From the NCBI RefSeq assembly GCF_003387165.1, contig NZ_QUMW01000011.1, forward strand, positions 124,001-188,000: a stretch of DNA of 64,000 bases, read 5' to 3'. Both the position numbers and the translations under genes were made by a program. Source of the stretch: Jeotgalicoccus halotolerans (GTDB taxonomy: Bacteria; Bacillota; Bacilli; Staphylococcales; Salinicoccaceae). Below, piece by piece: positions 8,922 through 17,593 of this stretch (positions within the stretch are counted from its first letter, which is position 1; each line of letters opens with the position of its first letter). The notes below the pieces were generated by a model. That model saw only the letters and a list, made by a program, of their open reading frames with translations, did no database searches and was not told where the DNA came from.

Positions 8922-8936
8922 TGTAAAACGCTTACA
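8922..8936. promoter_or_regulatory. cre-like / LacI-type operator at the regulator promoter
   Basis: TGTAAGCGTTTTACA is a near-palindrome resembling the CcpA cre consensus with one extra base between half-sites. It sits right at the predicted transcription start of the LacI-family gene, where binding would block initiation. It could serve CcpA or the regulator itself. Confidence 0.5.
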
Positions 8937-8942
8937 AATAGT

Positions 8943-8971
8943 ATTAAATCATTATCTGATAATTGTGTCAA
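8943..8971 (-). promoter_or_regulatory. SigA-type promoter of the LacI-family gene
   Basis: On the minus strand TTGACA (8966-8971) is followed after 17 bases by TTTAAT (8943-8948). A start near 8936 would give a leader of about 35 bases to the ATG at 8902. Confidence 0.6.
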
Positions 8972-8980
8972 TAGCATTGT

Positions 8981-9009
8981 AAAAAAGACTACTAATTTAG
9001 TAGCCTTTT
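8981..9009 (-). terminator. terminator after the PLD-helicase gene
   Basis: A stem of AAGGCTACTAA paired with TTAGTAGTCTTTT on the minus strand, ending in a run of Ts. It separates the helicase gene from the LacI-family promoter. Confidence 0.75.
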
Positions 9010-9082
9010 GAATAACTATGTATAATCTCTCTTATATTTTTTCCATTTTATTTTGTTCATTATCAATCATAACTATATTTCT

Positions 9083-11962
9083 TTATTTCTCTCCATCTAT
9101 AAATCGATACATATTATAATCCACCGGATGTTTCATTATAAAATTCATCTTAGCCACTTTATGTTGATCATCCGTTAATCCAATCGAGGCATTCTCTGCC
9201 GATTTTAAATCGATATCTACTTCGCCCATATAATAATGATAGACACCTTCGTCATCATCTCGCTTTATAAACAGATGTATAGCCGTGTCCTCGTTTTTGT
9301 AGTCTTCAATAATTTCTCTATTAATCTTCGAGTTTAAATCCGTTCCTTTTCTCGTATACCATTGAAATATATGTGAATCTAAAAATCTATCATCATAACG
9401 GACTGATTCATCAATATCATCACTTTTATTATAATTCACAAATATTGGCGTTGTATTATGTTTATTTTTATAACCATATATCGTGCTAGTCTCATCCTTC
9501 TCCCAATTCAACAGTCTACATACATCTGCCCTACTATACTTCTCATTAATTGTTAATTGAGTAGATTGATCATATTCTTTAGCGTTTAATAAAGCTAGGT
9601 CAATTAAATCTTCTACCTGTTTTTTAAAATATTCATCTTTCAGTGAAGTCCTAAACTCTTTCGTCAGATAAATATTTTCACCTCTAATTTCTATAAGAGG
9701 ATATTTATATTTCTCAGTTTTCTGCATTGTATAAAATTCTAAGGTAAACATTCTTATGATTGATTTCATCGTTTCATCAGACATATAATATTTTTTCTCA
9801 TTCATATCCCACTGGAATTTTGCTTTATTTACAGGTCCTTTGAAAAGTTGCTGAAGTAACAACACTTCGGTCACACGCTTCCCATCAACTATTTCCTTAG
9901 ATAGGAAAGTTAGGATACGATCTTGCCCATTCGTTAACGGCTCTGTTTCTTCTTTTATCTTAGATAAAAATTCAATATAGTGATCAAACTTATTTAAAAC
10001 TAGCATTGGATTCATTGAGTCTTGATCTATTTGCAGGTCAACTAAAGTCGGAATATGCCCTAGCTTATTTTTTGTATAGTGATACATCCGTTTTAAGTTC
10101 GCCATTGAATCCAAAGTAGCTTTTGAAATAGATTTAAAAATTCTATCCTGTGCAATTCTCTCAAAGTTAATCGTCGATTCACCAGTAATTAAACTTCTAT
10201 CAACTACATCTTTTCGTAATTTATCTTTATTAAAAGATTTATCTCCAGTTAAAGCCACAGGAATTAAATAGTTATTTTTATAGTTACCGATAAAATCAAT
10301 CACTGTAAGAAATTCTTTATCCTCATGCTTCCTTAGACCCCGACCTAATTGTTGGACAAAAATAATACTTGATTCTGTTTGTCTTAACATTACAACTTGG
10401 TTTATTGAAGGTATATCAACACCTTCATTAAAAATATCTACAGTAATTAGATAGTCTAACTTATTACTTTCGAGTAATTTAACCGCTTCCTGACGTTCTT
10501 CTTGAGAATTCATCCCTGTCAGTGCTTTTGTTTTATAATTTCTTTGATTCAGTAATTCGGAGAGTCTATGTGCTTCCTCTCTATTAGAAACAAACATTAA
10601 ACCACGTACTTTTTCGCCTGCGTGAGAGTAATAATATAATTTATCGATAATATGTTGAATTCTATCTTGATCTAGTAAATCGCTCAAAGAACTTGTGTCG
10701 TTAATAGTTTCCCCATTTACAACATAATCCGTCACACCAAAATAATGAAATGGTGATAATATTTCTGCTTCTAATGCTTTTTGTAGTCGTATCTCATAAG
10801 CAATATTGAAATCAAATAAACCAAAGATTTCATTATTATCTGTACGTTCAGGAGTCGCTGTCATCCCTAATAAAAACTCAGGTTCAAAATAATTAATAAT
10901 TTTAGTATATGAACTAGCACTGCTTCGGTGGGCTTCATCTATTACAATATAATCAAAAGCATCTTTAGGAAATTGTTCTAAATGACTTTCTTTTGAAAAT
11001 GTTTGAACCGTTGCAAACATATACTTAGCATTAATATCTTTTTTAGAGCCGCTATAAATGCCGTAATCATTTGGATCTCCTCCAAGCAAATCTCTATAAT
11101 CGTTCAATGATTTCAATAAAATTTGCTCTCTATGTGCTATAAACAGCACGCGTTCTGGATTTACATTCTTTACATCAAATGCAGATAAATAAGTCTTACC
11201 AGTACCAGTCGCTGAAACAACTAATCCTTTTCTCTCTCCAGTTAAACGTAGGTTTTTCAAAGAATCTAATGCTTCCTCTTGCATTAAATTCGGGGTGATT
11301 TCTTTTGGATCAATGTTGTCATAACGATAAGGTTTTTTAGTTTCTATTAGCTGTAGTACCTTATCATCATGTTTAGTATCTGCATATATTTCATCATATT
11401 TTCTAATCCATTGTTGTGTTAATAATGTTGAATTATTCCATAAATCATCAAACTGTGATTTAAAATACTGAATAACCTCACCATTATCTAGCGAAGTCAA
11501 TTTTAAATTATATTCATAGTTCTTCTTTAACGCGGCATCAGTCAAATTAGAACTACCAATGAACATAATAGAATAATCTTTTTTATCGAATACGTAACCT
11601 TTGGCATGGAAGCCTGATTGATCAGTAATATGTACATCTAAATTTGGTATCTTCAGTAGCTCTTTGAAAACTTTTGGTTTATTAAAATTTAAATATGTAG
11701 ATGTGATAATCTTTCCACGTATACCACGTTTGTTAAGCTCATATAACACCGTTTTAAGAGATGCGATTCCACCTTCAGTAATGAAAGCCACTGATATCAC
11801 GAAGGACTCACAAGACTCCAATGCATCGAGCATAGGTGACAATACATTCTCTTTCTTAGAATTTATAATTAATTCTGGTGGATAATGAGAAGTTTTCGTT
11901 GTAAAGCGGTCAATAAAACCACGTTCATAAGCGTTTAATAAGTTTGCTTTTCTTGACTCCAT
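9083..11962 (-). CDS. PLD-nuclease / SF2 helicase / DUF3427 protein
   Basis: A 959-residue fusion. Residues about 20-190 form a phospholipase-D-like nuclease domain with an HxK motif (FHAKGYVFDKK) followed by GSSNLT. A superfamily 2 helicase follows: Walker A SATGTGKT, DEAH box VIDEAHRS, motif III GMTATPERTD, motif VI QLGRGLRKHE. The long C-terminal part matches the DUF3427 type of domain. This domain order is known from type III-restriction-like helicases, often found in variable defence-rich regions. It stands alone, without a methylase, next to insertion-sequence debris and looks AT-rich by eye, which suggests horizontal gain. A role in degrading foreign or damaged DNA is inference. Confidence 0.85.
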   Translation of the reverse strand: MESRKANLLNAYERGFIDRFTTKTSHYPPELIINSKKENVLSPMLDALESCESFVISVAFITEGGIASLKTVLYELNKRGIRGKIITSTYLNFNKPKVFKELLKIPNLDVHITDQSGFHAKGYVFDKKDYSIMFIGSSNLTDAALKKNYEYNLKLTSLDNGEVIQYFKSQFDDLWNNSTLLTQQWIRKYDEIYADTKHDDKVLQLIETKKPYRYDNIDPKEITPNLMQEEALDSLKNLRLTGERKGLVVSATGTGKTYLSAFDVKNVNPERVLFIAHREQILLKSLNDYRDLLGGDPNDYGIYSGSKKDINAKYMFATVQTFSKESHLEQFPKDAFDYIVIDEAHRSSASSYTKIINYFEPEFLLGMTATPERTDNNEIFGLFDFNIAYEIRLQKALEAEILSPFHYFGVTDYVVNGETINDTSSLSDLLDQDRIQHIIDKLYYYSHAGEKVRGLMFVSNREEAHRLSELLNQRNYKTKALTGMNSQEERQEAVKLLESNKLDYLITVDIFNEGVDIPSINQVVMLRQTESSIIFVQQLGRGLRKHEDKEFLTVIDFIGNYKNNYLIPVALTGDKSFNKDKLRKDVVDRSLITGESTINFERIAQDRIFKSISKATLDSMANLKRMYHYTKNKLGHIPTLVDLQIDQDSMNPMLVLNKFDHYIEFLSKIKEETEPLTNGQDRILTFLSKEIVDGKRVTEVLLLQQLFKGPVNKAKFQWDMNEKKYYMSDETMKSIIRMFTLEFYTMQKTEKYKYPLIEIRGENIYLTKEFRTSLKDEYFKKQVEDLIDLALLNAKEYDQSTQLTINEKYSRADVCRLLNWEKDETSTIYGYKNKHNTTPIFVNYNKSDDIDESVRYDDRFLDSHIFQWYTRKGTDLNSKINREIIEDYKNEDTAIHLFIKRDDDEGVYHYYMGEVDIDLKSAENASIGLTDDQHKVAKMNFIMKHPVDYNMYRFIDGEK

Positions 11963-12071
11963 AACATCCCTCTTGATCTGTAGATATTACTTTTATTATA
12001 TGGAAGGTAAACAGAGAAAGAAAGACTAAGAGGTAGATAGGATAAACCTAGTTATTTCTATATTTCGTTTG

Positions 12072-12290
12072 TCAAAATAAGCTAGACAGTTGCTTATCAC
12101 CCATGTAACTCAAAAAGACTTCCAACGGCGTACGATAGTTCAATGATTTTCTCGGTATGTGGTTTCTTCTTGCGGCAACAGATGAGATAAAAGTTTGGTC
12201 GACCGTGTTGAAATCCATGTTTTTGGGCAGTCCATCTCTCCTGAGCAATCCATTGGAATGTTCATTCAGCCCCCGTTGAGACGGTGTCCC
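12072..12290 (-). pseudogene. IS30-family transposase, C-terminal fragment
   Basis: Read on the minus strand this gives about 72 residues ending in a natural stop, including QRGLNEHSNGLLRRDG, then NMDFNTVDQTFISSVA and RNHIPRKSLNYRTPLEVF. These are the conserved C-terminal catalytic-core segments of IS30-type DDE transposases, including the final catalytic Glu in NEHSNGL. Upstream of 12290 the homology stops abruptly and no start or terminal inverted repeat is visible. It is a dead remnant 109 bases upstream of the PLD-helicase gene. Confidence 0.88.
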
Positions 12291-12353
12291 AGGATATAAT
12301 TAGATAAATAAAATAAGATAAATCGTATCTTTATCTAAGAAGAATAAATAAAA

Positions 12354-12388
12354 ATGAACCTGAGAAATAATATGCATTCCCGGTTCAT
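12354..12388 (-). terminator. terminator at the end of the TRAP operon
   Basis: ATGAACC and GGTTCAT form a 7-bp stem around a 21-base loop, followed on the minus strand by TTTTTATT. The 12291-12415 stretch otherwise holds only AT-rich sequence without a recognisable gene. Confidence 0.5.
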
Positions 12389-12415
12389 CCGTTAAAATTT
12401 TCAAATTTCATATAT

Positions 12416-12637
12416 TTAATTTAACTCAATCTTACCTAGTCCATTTTCAGTCTTCACAGGCCAGCCTCTGTTATAGCTTTTCTTATTTCCCTGCAAACTA
12501 ATCCGATGCAGCTTAAGGTTAGACAATTGATTATCCCTAAACTCCCAGGAAGCGATTACTGATTGCCACACTTTTTTATTGATATACAATCCCCTTGTAT
12601 CCCTTCGACTTCTGATCCTCAATGCTTCCCCCACACC
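12416..12637 (-). pseudogene. CapA-like (poly-gamma-glutamate synthesis type) C-terminal remnant
   Basis: About 72 residues without a proper start. The segment DTRGLYINKKVWQSV, then WEFRDNQLSNLKLHRI and a YNRGWPV tail resembles the C-terminus of CapA/PgsA-type metallophosphoesterases, where a pattern like D-x-R-G-F, W-x-S-V, L-x-L-x-P-V and R-G-R-P recurs. It begins abruptly just after the DctM stop in another frame, so the rest of the gene was deleted. CapA-family genes do occur beside transporter and amidohydrolase genes. The call rests on weak motif recall. Confidence 0.45.
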
Positions 12638-12642
12638 AGACG

Positions 12643-13914
12643 TTACATGAACCTGAGTAAGAATAAAGAAATCTCAGGAATGTACGTAATTAATAAGAGA
12701 CCCGCTATATTAAATACTAAGAACTTCGATATCCCAGGCAGCATCTCCTTCATCTCCAACTTAGTAATAGTCTGTGCAATGAATATGTTCATACCAAATG
12801 GCGGCGTGTACATACCTATTGCAAGATTCGTCACCATTATGATTCCCAGATGAACCGGATCGATGCCCATCGCTGTCGCTGCCGGAAAAATTAATGGCGC
12901 CGTAACTGTAATTGCTGCAATTCCTTCCATAAACATTCCCATAATTAATAGTATGATATTTAAAATCAGCAGGAAGAGTATAACCGAGGTGACATTCTCA
13001 ATCATAAAACTCGATACTTGCTGTGGAATTTGTTCTCTGGTTAATACCCAGCCGAATAGCTTAGCTGAAGCTACCAGTACTAAAATCTGTGCTGAAGTAA
13101 TCGCAGAATCAACAGCAATTTTAAATGTATTCTTCAAACTCAATTCTTTATAAACAAAAAATCCGATAATAAAGGCGTACACTGCTGAAACTACAGCTGC
13201 TTCTGTCGGGCTGAATATTCCTGTGTATATACCGCCAAGAATTATTACAGGTACTAGAAGTGACCAAAATGCTTTACCAAAACTGCTTGTCAGTTCTTTG
13301 CCAGACGCTCTTTTATTTTTTGGAATGCTATGCTTTTTCGCATAGATGTATATATAAACTATGGAGGAAATACCCAGAACAATCCCGGCAGTAATTCCTG
13401 CTATGAATAAGCTGCTCACTGACACTCCGGTAACAGCAGCAAATATAATTAACGTTATACTGGGCGGAATCACAAGTGAAACTGCTCCCGATGAAGCTAG
13501 CAGCCCACCGGAAAATGATTTATTATATCCACCCTTTATAAGTTCCGGATACATAATTTTACCTATCGCAATCACTGTAGCAGGACTGGATCCTGATAAA
13601 GCTCCGAAGAACATACTTGCAACTTGTGTTGTCAGCGCTATACCACCCGCTAAATGTCCTACCAGTGCTCTTGAAAAATCTAAAATCCTCCTCGATAAGC
13701 CTCCGCCATCCATGACATTGGCTGCCAATACAAAAAATGGCAAAGCCATTAAAGAGAACGCATCCAGTCCCGAAAACATTCTTTGAATTAATACCATCGG
13801 TATAATATCACTGAATACTAAAACCGATATAAAGGATGCCAAACCTATCGATAAATAAATTGGCACACTTATGATGAGAAAAACTAATAGCAATATAATC
13901 AACAGTGTTATCAT
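12643..13914 (-). CDS. TRAP transporter large permease (DctM)
   Basis: A 423-residue membrane protein with about 12 hydrophobic segments. It carries the DctM pattern: LPFFVLAANVMDGGGLSRRI near the N-terminus, GALSGSSPATVIAIGKIM, SGAVSLVIPPSITLI, and a C-terminal TPPFGMNIFIAQ segment. DctM forms the Na+-driven translocation channel of tripartite ATP-independent transporters. It is the last intact gene of a dctP-dctQ-dctM operon, 21 bases after dctQ. TRAP systems import carboxylates and related acids using an extracytoplasmic binding protein. Confidence 0.93.
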   Translation of the reverse strand: MITLLIILLLVFLIISVPIYLSIGLASFISVLVFSDIIPMVLIQRMFSGLDAFSLMALPFFVLAANVMDGGGLSRRILDFSRALVGHLAGGIALTTQVASMFFGALSGSSPATVIAIGKIMYPELIKGGYNKSFSGGLLASSGAVSLVIPPSITLIIFAAVTGVSVSSLFIAGITAGIVLGISSIVYIYIYAKKHSIPKNKRASGKELTSSFGKAFWSLLVPVIILGGIYTGIFSPTEAAVVSAVYAFIIGFFVYKELSLKNTFKIAVDSAITSAQILVLVASAKLFGWVLTREQIPQQVSSFMIENVTSVILFLLILNIILLIMGMFMEGIAAITVTAPLIFPAATAMGIDPVHLGIIMVTNLAIGMYTPPFGMNIFIAQTITKLEMKEMLPGISKFLVFNIAGLLLITYIPEISLFLLRFM

Positions 13915-13935
13915 AGCCAGTCCCCTTTTACTTAG

Positions 13936-14403
13936 TTATTCATTATGTCCGTGTTTAGTTATTTCTATTGTGTTAAGAATTAAGTGCAGTAAAGACAGTG
14001 CAGCGCCTACTGGTATTGCTAAATACACCCAAAATATGCCTATTTCAAGTGAAGGTGTGATTTGACCGCTGTGAAAATTAAATATTGTAATCTCCATTCC
14101 GTAATATATCAGCAGCAGCATAAAAATAATGGATATGATGTTGATTATTATTTGCAGTAATCGACTACCTTTATCAGGCAGACTTTTTATTAAGATATCT
14201 ACACTGAAATGAATTCCTTTCTTAAAACAAATCGCCATTCCGATAAATGTGATCCAAATCATCGAGTATCTGACAAACTCCTCCGCCCATGTCGTATTGG
14301 CATTAAAAAAGTATCTCAGTATAATATTTGCAAACAGTAATAATGTCGCTAAAATAATCATTATTCCAACAAAATAATTTTCTGCTTTAACTAATGTTTT
14401 CAA
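13936..14403 (-). CDS. TRAP transporter small permease (DctQ)
   Basis: A 155-residue protein with four predicted membrane helices, the usual DctQ topology. Features such as YFFNANTTWAEEFVRYSMIW and GIHFSVDIL are typical of the family (the conserved W-x-E-E-x-x-R-Y/F segment). DctQ binds DctM and connects it to the binding protein. It lies 27 bases downstream of dctP and 21 bases before dctM, consistent with a single operon. Confidence 0.92.
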   Translation of the reverse strand: MKTLVKAENYFVGIMIILATLLLFANIILRYFFNANTTWAEEFVRYSMIWITFIGMAICFKKGIHFSVDILIKSLPDKGSRLLQIIINIISIIFMLLLIYYGMEITIFNFHSGQITPSLEIGIFWVYLAIPVGAALSLLHLILNTIEITKHGHNE

Positions 14404-14430
14404 ATGACTTCACCCTCCTATTCTGGTAAA

Positions 14431-15453
14431 TTAATTTTCTATTTTTTCAATTTCAGCTCTTACATTGTTTAATATTTTCTGTTGTTTCGGTGTATTGTAA
14501 ACTTCTTCCCATAAAGGCTCAGTAACACTTCTAAATTCCGCTATGTCTTCATCAGTGAACTGATAATAATTTTCTGCCGAGTTTTTGATTTCCTGCCTAT
14601 AGTCATCTTCTACTTCAGCCAATGCATCCCGTGAAGCTTTTCTCGCCTCTTGTTCGGCATGTTTTATCATTTCTTGAGTTTCAGGGTTAAGTGCTTCATA
14701 CCACTCCTGATTTGCAATCAGCATATATGTCATTGAACCGTGATAACTTTCTATAATATTGTTTTGAACTTCGTAATACTTATTCATATATACTGTTTGA
14801 ATAGGGTTTTCCTGACCATCTACAATTCCTAACTGCAGCGCATTATATACTTCTGAATACGCCACTGGAATAGCATTTCCTCCCCAGTGTTTAAACTGAT
14901 CGACGAGCACCGGCGATTCCATAATTCTCATCGTTAAACCTTCAATGTCTTCAGGATTTTTAATCAAAGTATTGCTGGTAGTCATTATTTTATATCCTCC
15001 GGGCCAAAAACCTAGACCTTTCAGTCCTGCATCTTCTACTGAATTTAATATTTCTTGTCCCGCTTCACTATCTAGTACCTGATACATTTTTTCTGCTTCA
15101 GTCGGCCAGAGGTATGGTAAATCAATGATTTTTACATCTTCTTCAAATGGTGTAATGACTGCTGCCGGCTGCATTGTAATATCAATTTCACCAATTTGTG
15201 CAGATTCTACCTGTTCCCTCAGTGCTCCAAGCTGTGATGAGGGGTATAGATCTACTTTTACTTTGCCTTCTGATTTTTCTTCAATTACTTCCTTGAACTT
15301 TTCGGCGCCTAAGTGTTCGGTACTTGCTACTGATTGATTGTGGCTGAAAGTTATAGTAACTTCCTGTTCATTATTATTTTCTGCCTTCCCACCGCAGGCT
15401 GATAAAAAAACAGTTCCTGCAAAAATTACACAAAACATTTTTATATGATTCAA
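14431..15453 (-). CDS. TRAP transporter substrate-binding lipoprotein (DctP)
   Basis: A 340-residue extracellular binding protein. A signal peptide ends in the lipobox LSAC, so the protein is anchored by lipidated Cys20. The mature part has the DctP fold, with the conserved Arg in MRIMESPVLVD that binds the substrate carboxylate, and IVDGQENPIQTV. It is the first gene of the TRAP operon. A weak cre-like site TGTAAGCCCTTATA lies near 15479-15492. A PucR-type regulator remnant follows further upstream, so control of this operon may have been lost. The ligand is an organic acid of unknown type. Confidence 0.93.
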   Translation of the reverse strand: MNHIKMFCVIFAGTVFLSACGGKAENNNEQEVTITFSHNQSVASTEHLGAEKFKEVIEEKSEGKVKVDLYPSSQLGALREQVESAQIGEIDITMQPAAVITPFEEDVKIIDLPYLWPTEAEKMYQVLDSEAGQEILNSVEDAGLKGLGFWPGGYKIMTTSNTLIKNPEDIEGLTMRIMESPVLVDQFKHWGGNAIPVAYSEVYNALQLGIVDGQENPIQTVYMNKYYEVQNNIIESYHGSMTYMLIANQEWYEALNPETQEMIKHAEQEARKASRDALAEVEDDYRQEIKNSAENYYQFTDEDIAEFRSVTEPLWEEVYNTPKQQKILNNVRAEIEKIEN

Positions 15454-15578
15454 TGTTTTTCCCCCTTAACACTAATTATGTAAGCCCTTATATTTATTAT
15501 TTCATAGAGTACTACAGATATACTTATTATGTTACATTAATCTTCTGAATATTTTACTATTAATTTATATAAAATAAA

Positions 15579-15614
15579 GGAGAGAAAATTGTCCTTATCA
15601 CTAATTTTCTCTCC
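15579..15614 (-). terminator. terminator after the PucR remnant
   Basis: A perfect 12-bp stem GGAGAGAAAATT / AATTTTCTCTCC with a 12-base loop, followed on the minus strand by TTTATTTTAT. Confidence 0.7.
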
Positions 15615-15622
15615 TCATATAC

Positions 15623-15858
15623 TTAATCATTGTATTCATTAAAATTTTTCATTTTTAAAATTTCTAAGGCTAAATTTAAGTTGAATTTACCTTCCTCATC
15701 ATTCCTGACACTATATAAGGTTGTCAGCAATAATTCATTACCTTTTAGCCACTTAGCAACTTCGGGTACTTCGATAATTGTAATATGTTTTACAATCCGG
15801 CTTAACCCTTTATGACCAGTAGTCCATACAACTCAACCAATGCCTCTTCTTTTGTCAT
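15623..15858 (-). pseudogene. PucR-family regulator, truncated and frameshifted N-terminal fragment
   Basis: From an ATG at 15858 with a GGGGGG ribosome-binding site the frame reads MTKEEALVELYGLLV, hits a stop, and a +1 shift restores GLSRIVKHITIIEVPEV, then AKWLKGNELLLTTLYSVRND. That is the signature of the PucR N-terminal domain (recall: R-I-V-x-x-x-N-V-M-E-V-P-D-I, then G-E-L-L-L-T-T-x-Y). It stops after some 80 residues, with the GGDEF-like and helix-turn-helix parts missing. PucR proteins regulate purine, allantoin or amino-acid use. The remnant suggests a lost regulator for the neighbouring TRAP transporter. Confidence 0.8.
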
Positions 15859-15945
15859 AAAATCCCCCCTATTTTATTATTAACCTTCATTAAAATTTTG
15901 AATATTGTACTAAAATTTATATAGGAAAAAACTAAAAAACAGACA

Positions 15946-16413
15946 CTATTCAGCATCCGTCTTTCCAAACTTCATCACATGCTCATTATTCTCTTCATCA
16001 AACTCCTGCTCTTCAAACCCCAATGACCTGAGCAGTTTTCCCATCACATCATTGCCTTTCACATAATCTGCAATGAGAACATCAAACCTGTCATCACTTT
16101 CAAACATCTCCATCACTTTCTCCACAATCGCTCTGCCGTATCCTTGGCCCTGATAGTCCTTATCCACCATCATCCGCCAAATCATTAATTCTTTTTCTTC
16201 CTCGTCTTCATCCAGAAGTATAAATCCAACTACCTTATCCCCATCCTGCACCGCATACGGGAACACGTCTCCCGCTTCCCTGTACAGATATGCGTCCGCA
16301 ATCGATCTCACATTTGGCGCGATAAACTTGCCTTCGTTCTGCTCGTCTGTCACTTTCAGTCTCAGCACCGTTTCGTAGTTATCTTCATTGATTTTTACAA
16401 ATTCAACCATCAT
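15946..16413 (-). CDS. GNAT family N-acetyltransferase, BltD/spermine-acetyltransferase-like
   Basis: A 155-residue acetyltransferase of one GNAT domain. The acetyl-CoA-binding loop is DKDYQGQGYGRAIV (Q-G-x-G-x-G/A pattern), preceded by the beta-strand WRMMV, and followed by GNDVMGKLLRSLGFEEQ near the C-terminus. The strand GFILLDED plus IWRMMVDKDYQGQGYG resembles BltD-like polyamine acetyltransferases as I recall them, but the acceptor cannot be proven. Two adjacent ATGs are possible starts; both are close to GGGGATGGG. It appears to be a single-gene unit between the PucR remnant and the ABC pair. Confidence 0.85.
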   Translation of the reverse strand: MMVEFVKINEDNYETVLRLKVTDEQNEGKFIAPNVRSIADAYLYREAGDVFPYAVQDGDKVVGFILLDEDEEEKELMIWRMMVDKDYQGQGYGRAIVEKVMEMFESDDRFDVLIADYVKGNDVMGKLLRSLGFEEQEFDEENNEHVMKFGKTDAE

Positions 16414-16516
16414 CCCATCCCCTATTCCACCGCTTCACTTACAGTTAATTTTCATTTACTCGTCCACAAGTCTGCTGCCTTATCGATATCTTTACACACA
16501 GCATAGTGTGGAAAGT

Positions 16517-17593
16517 CTAAGTTCTCCGGTATTTCTTCATTTTTAAAATCGCCAGTACAGTAAAGCCGGTGATGAACAGCATCAGGGCCAGCAGTTCATT
16601 CCATATATACGGCCAGCCGTTCCCTTTGATTATTACTTCAGTCAGTGCTTCTCCCGCATATCTTAATGGAAATCCGTAGCCGATGCCGTTAAACCAGTCT
16701 CCTATATGAACGAAAGGAATCAAACCCGATAAAAATATCTGCGGCACAGTTATCAGCAGAATAATTATCATCAGCTGAAACTCGGTATTCGCCAGCATCG
16801 AAACAAATATACCTGCAGCCGCTGCACTCAATGCCAGCAATATATTAATAACAAAAACAAAGGCCAGGCTGCCTGTAACATTCATATCCAGCAGATAGAT
16901 TGAATACAGTACGATGATTGCAGTCTGCAGTGTCATAAACAGACCGAAGCCGGTTAAGTATCCCAGAATAATTCCGCTGCGCCTGACTGATGTCGACAGT
17001 ATCCGTTCTGCAGTTCCCGCTGTCCGTTCCCGGAACAGCATAATCGATGTAAATAACAATGCAAAGAAAAATATCAGCAGCCCCGTCAGAATTGGAAACA
17101 TTTTTTCAAAAAACGTGCTCTCTGAATGCCCGTACAAATAAGATGTTTCAATCTCCATTTCCGACAGCACAGCTTCTTCCGGCAGGGCTGAAATTACTCT
17201 TTCCAGCCTTTCATTTTCTATCGCCTGAACCCCTTTTTCCACTGCCCGCTGCACAGCGGGCGTTTTTGACGGGTCTTCATTTTTATAAGTTATATTCAAG
17301 GACTTATCAGCTATAGTGACAAATGCATCCAGATCGTCCGCATCAAGGAGAGTTTCCAGCACCGGCGCCAGTTCATATGTGATGACCTCCACATTATCCG
17401 GCATTCCTTCAATAAAGGTGGTATTCGTTGTATCCGGCACACCTAGCCGTATACTTGTGTTATTATTCACATCGAAAACCAGATACATCAATGTCAGCAC
17501 AGCAAGCGGCACGAGTATCATCAGAACCGGTATTTTTACATTTTTCAGCATGCTTTTGTATAATCTTTCGATGATCGCTTTGATACCATTCAT
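16517..17593 (-). CDS. ABC-2 type transporter permease
   Basis: A 358-residue protein with the ABC-2 layout: an N-terminal membrane helix (about 19-40), a long extracellular domain to about residue 165, then five hydrophobic helices. The segment FRERTAGTAERILSTSVRR is the conserved E-x-x-x-G-T-x-E-x-x-x-x-x-P/S-x-R motif of the YhgE/YbhR-like exporters. It overlaps the ATPase stop by 4 bases (ATGA), so the two are translationally coupled. The pair probably exports a drug, lipid or peptide; the cargo is unknown. Confidence 0.88.
   Translation of the reverse strand: MNGIKAIIERLYKSMLKNVKIPVLMILVPLAVLTLMYLVFDVNNNTSIRLGVPDTTNTTFIEGMPDNVEVITYELAPVLETLLDADDLDAFVTIADKSLNITYKNEDPSKTPAVQRAVEKGVQAIENERLERVISALPEEAVLSEMEIETSYLYGHSESTFFEKMFPILTGLLIFFFALLFTSIMLFRERTAGTAERILSTSVRRSGIILGYLTGFGLFMTLQTAIIVLYSIYLLDMNVTGSLAFVFVINILLALSAAAAGIFVSMLANTEFQLMIIILLITVPQIFLSGLIPFVHIGDWFNGIGYGFPLRYAGEALTEVIIKGNGWPYIWNELLALMLFITGFTVLAILKMKKYRRT

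Noticed and set aside
8903-8977. Longer N-terminus of the LacI-family regulator
   Set aside because: The extra 25 residues cover a TTGACA/TTTAAT promoter and an operator-like site, and the family begins at the HTH right after the ATG at 8902.
14431-15500. Assignment of the TRAP system to sialic acid or C4-dicarboxylates
   Set aside because: The binding protein shows only general DctP features; no linked catabolic genes allow a substrate call.
16414-16516. A short minus-strand reading (about 25 residues, ending in a stop near 16453) that might be a gene tail
   Set aside because: Too short and without a family motif; it cannot be told from chance.
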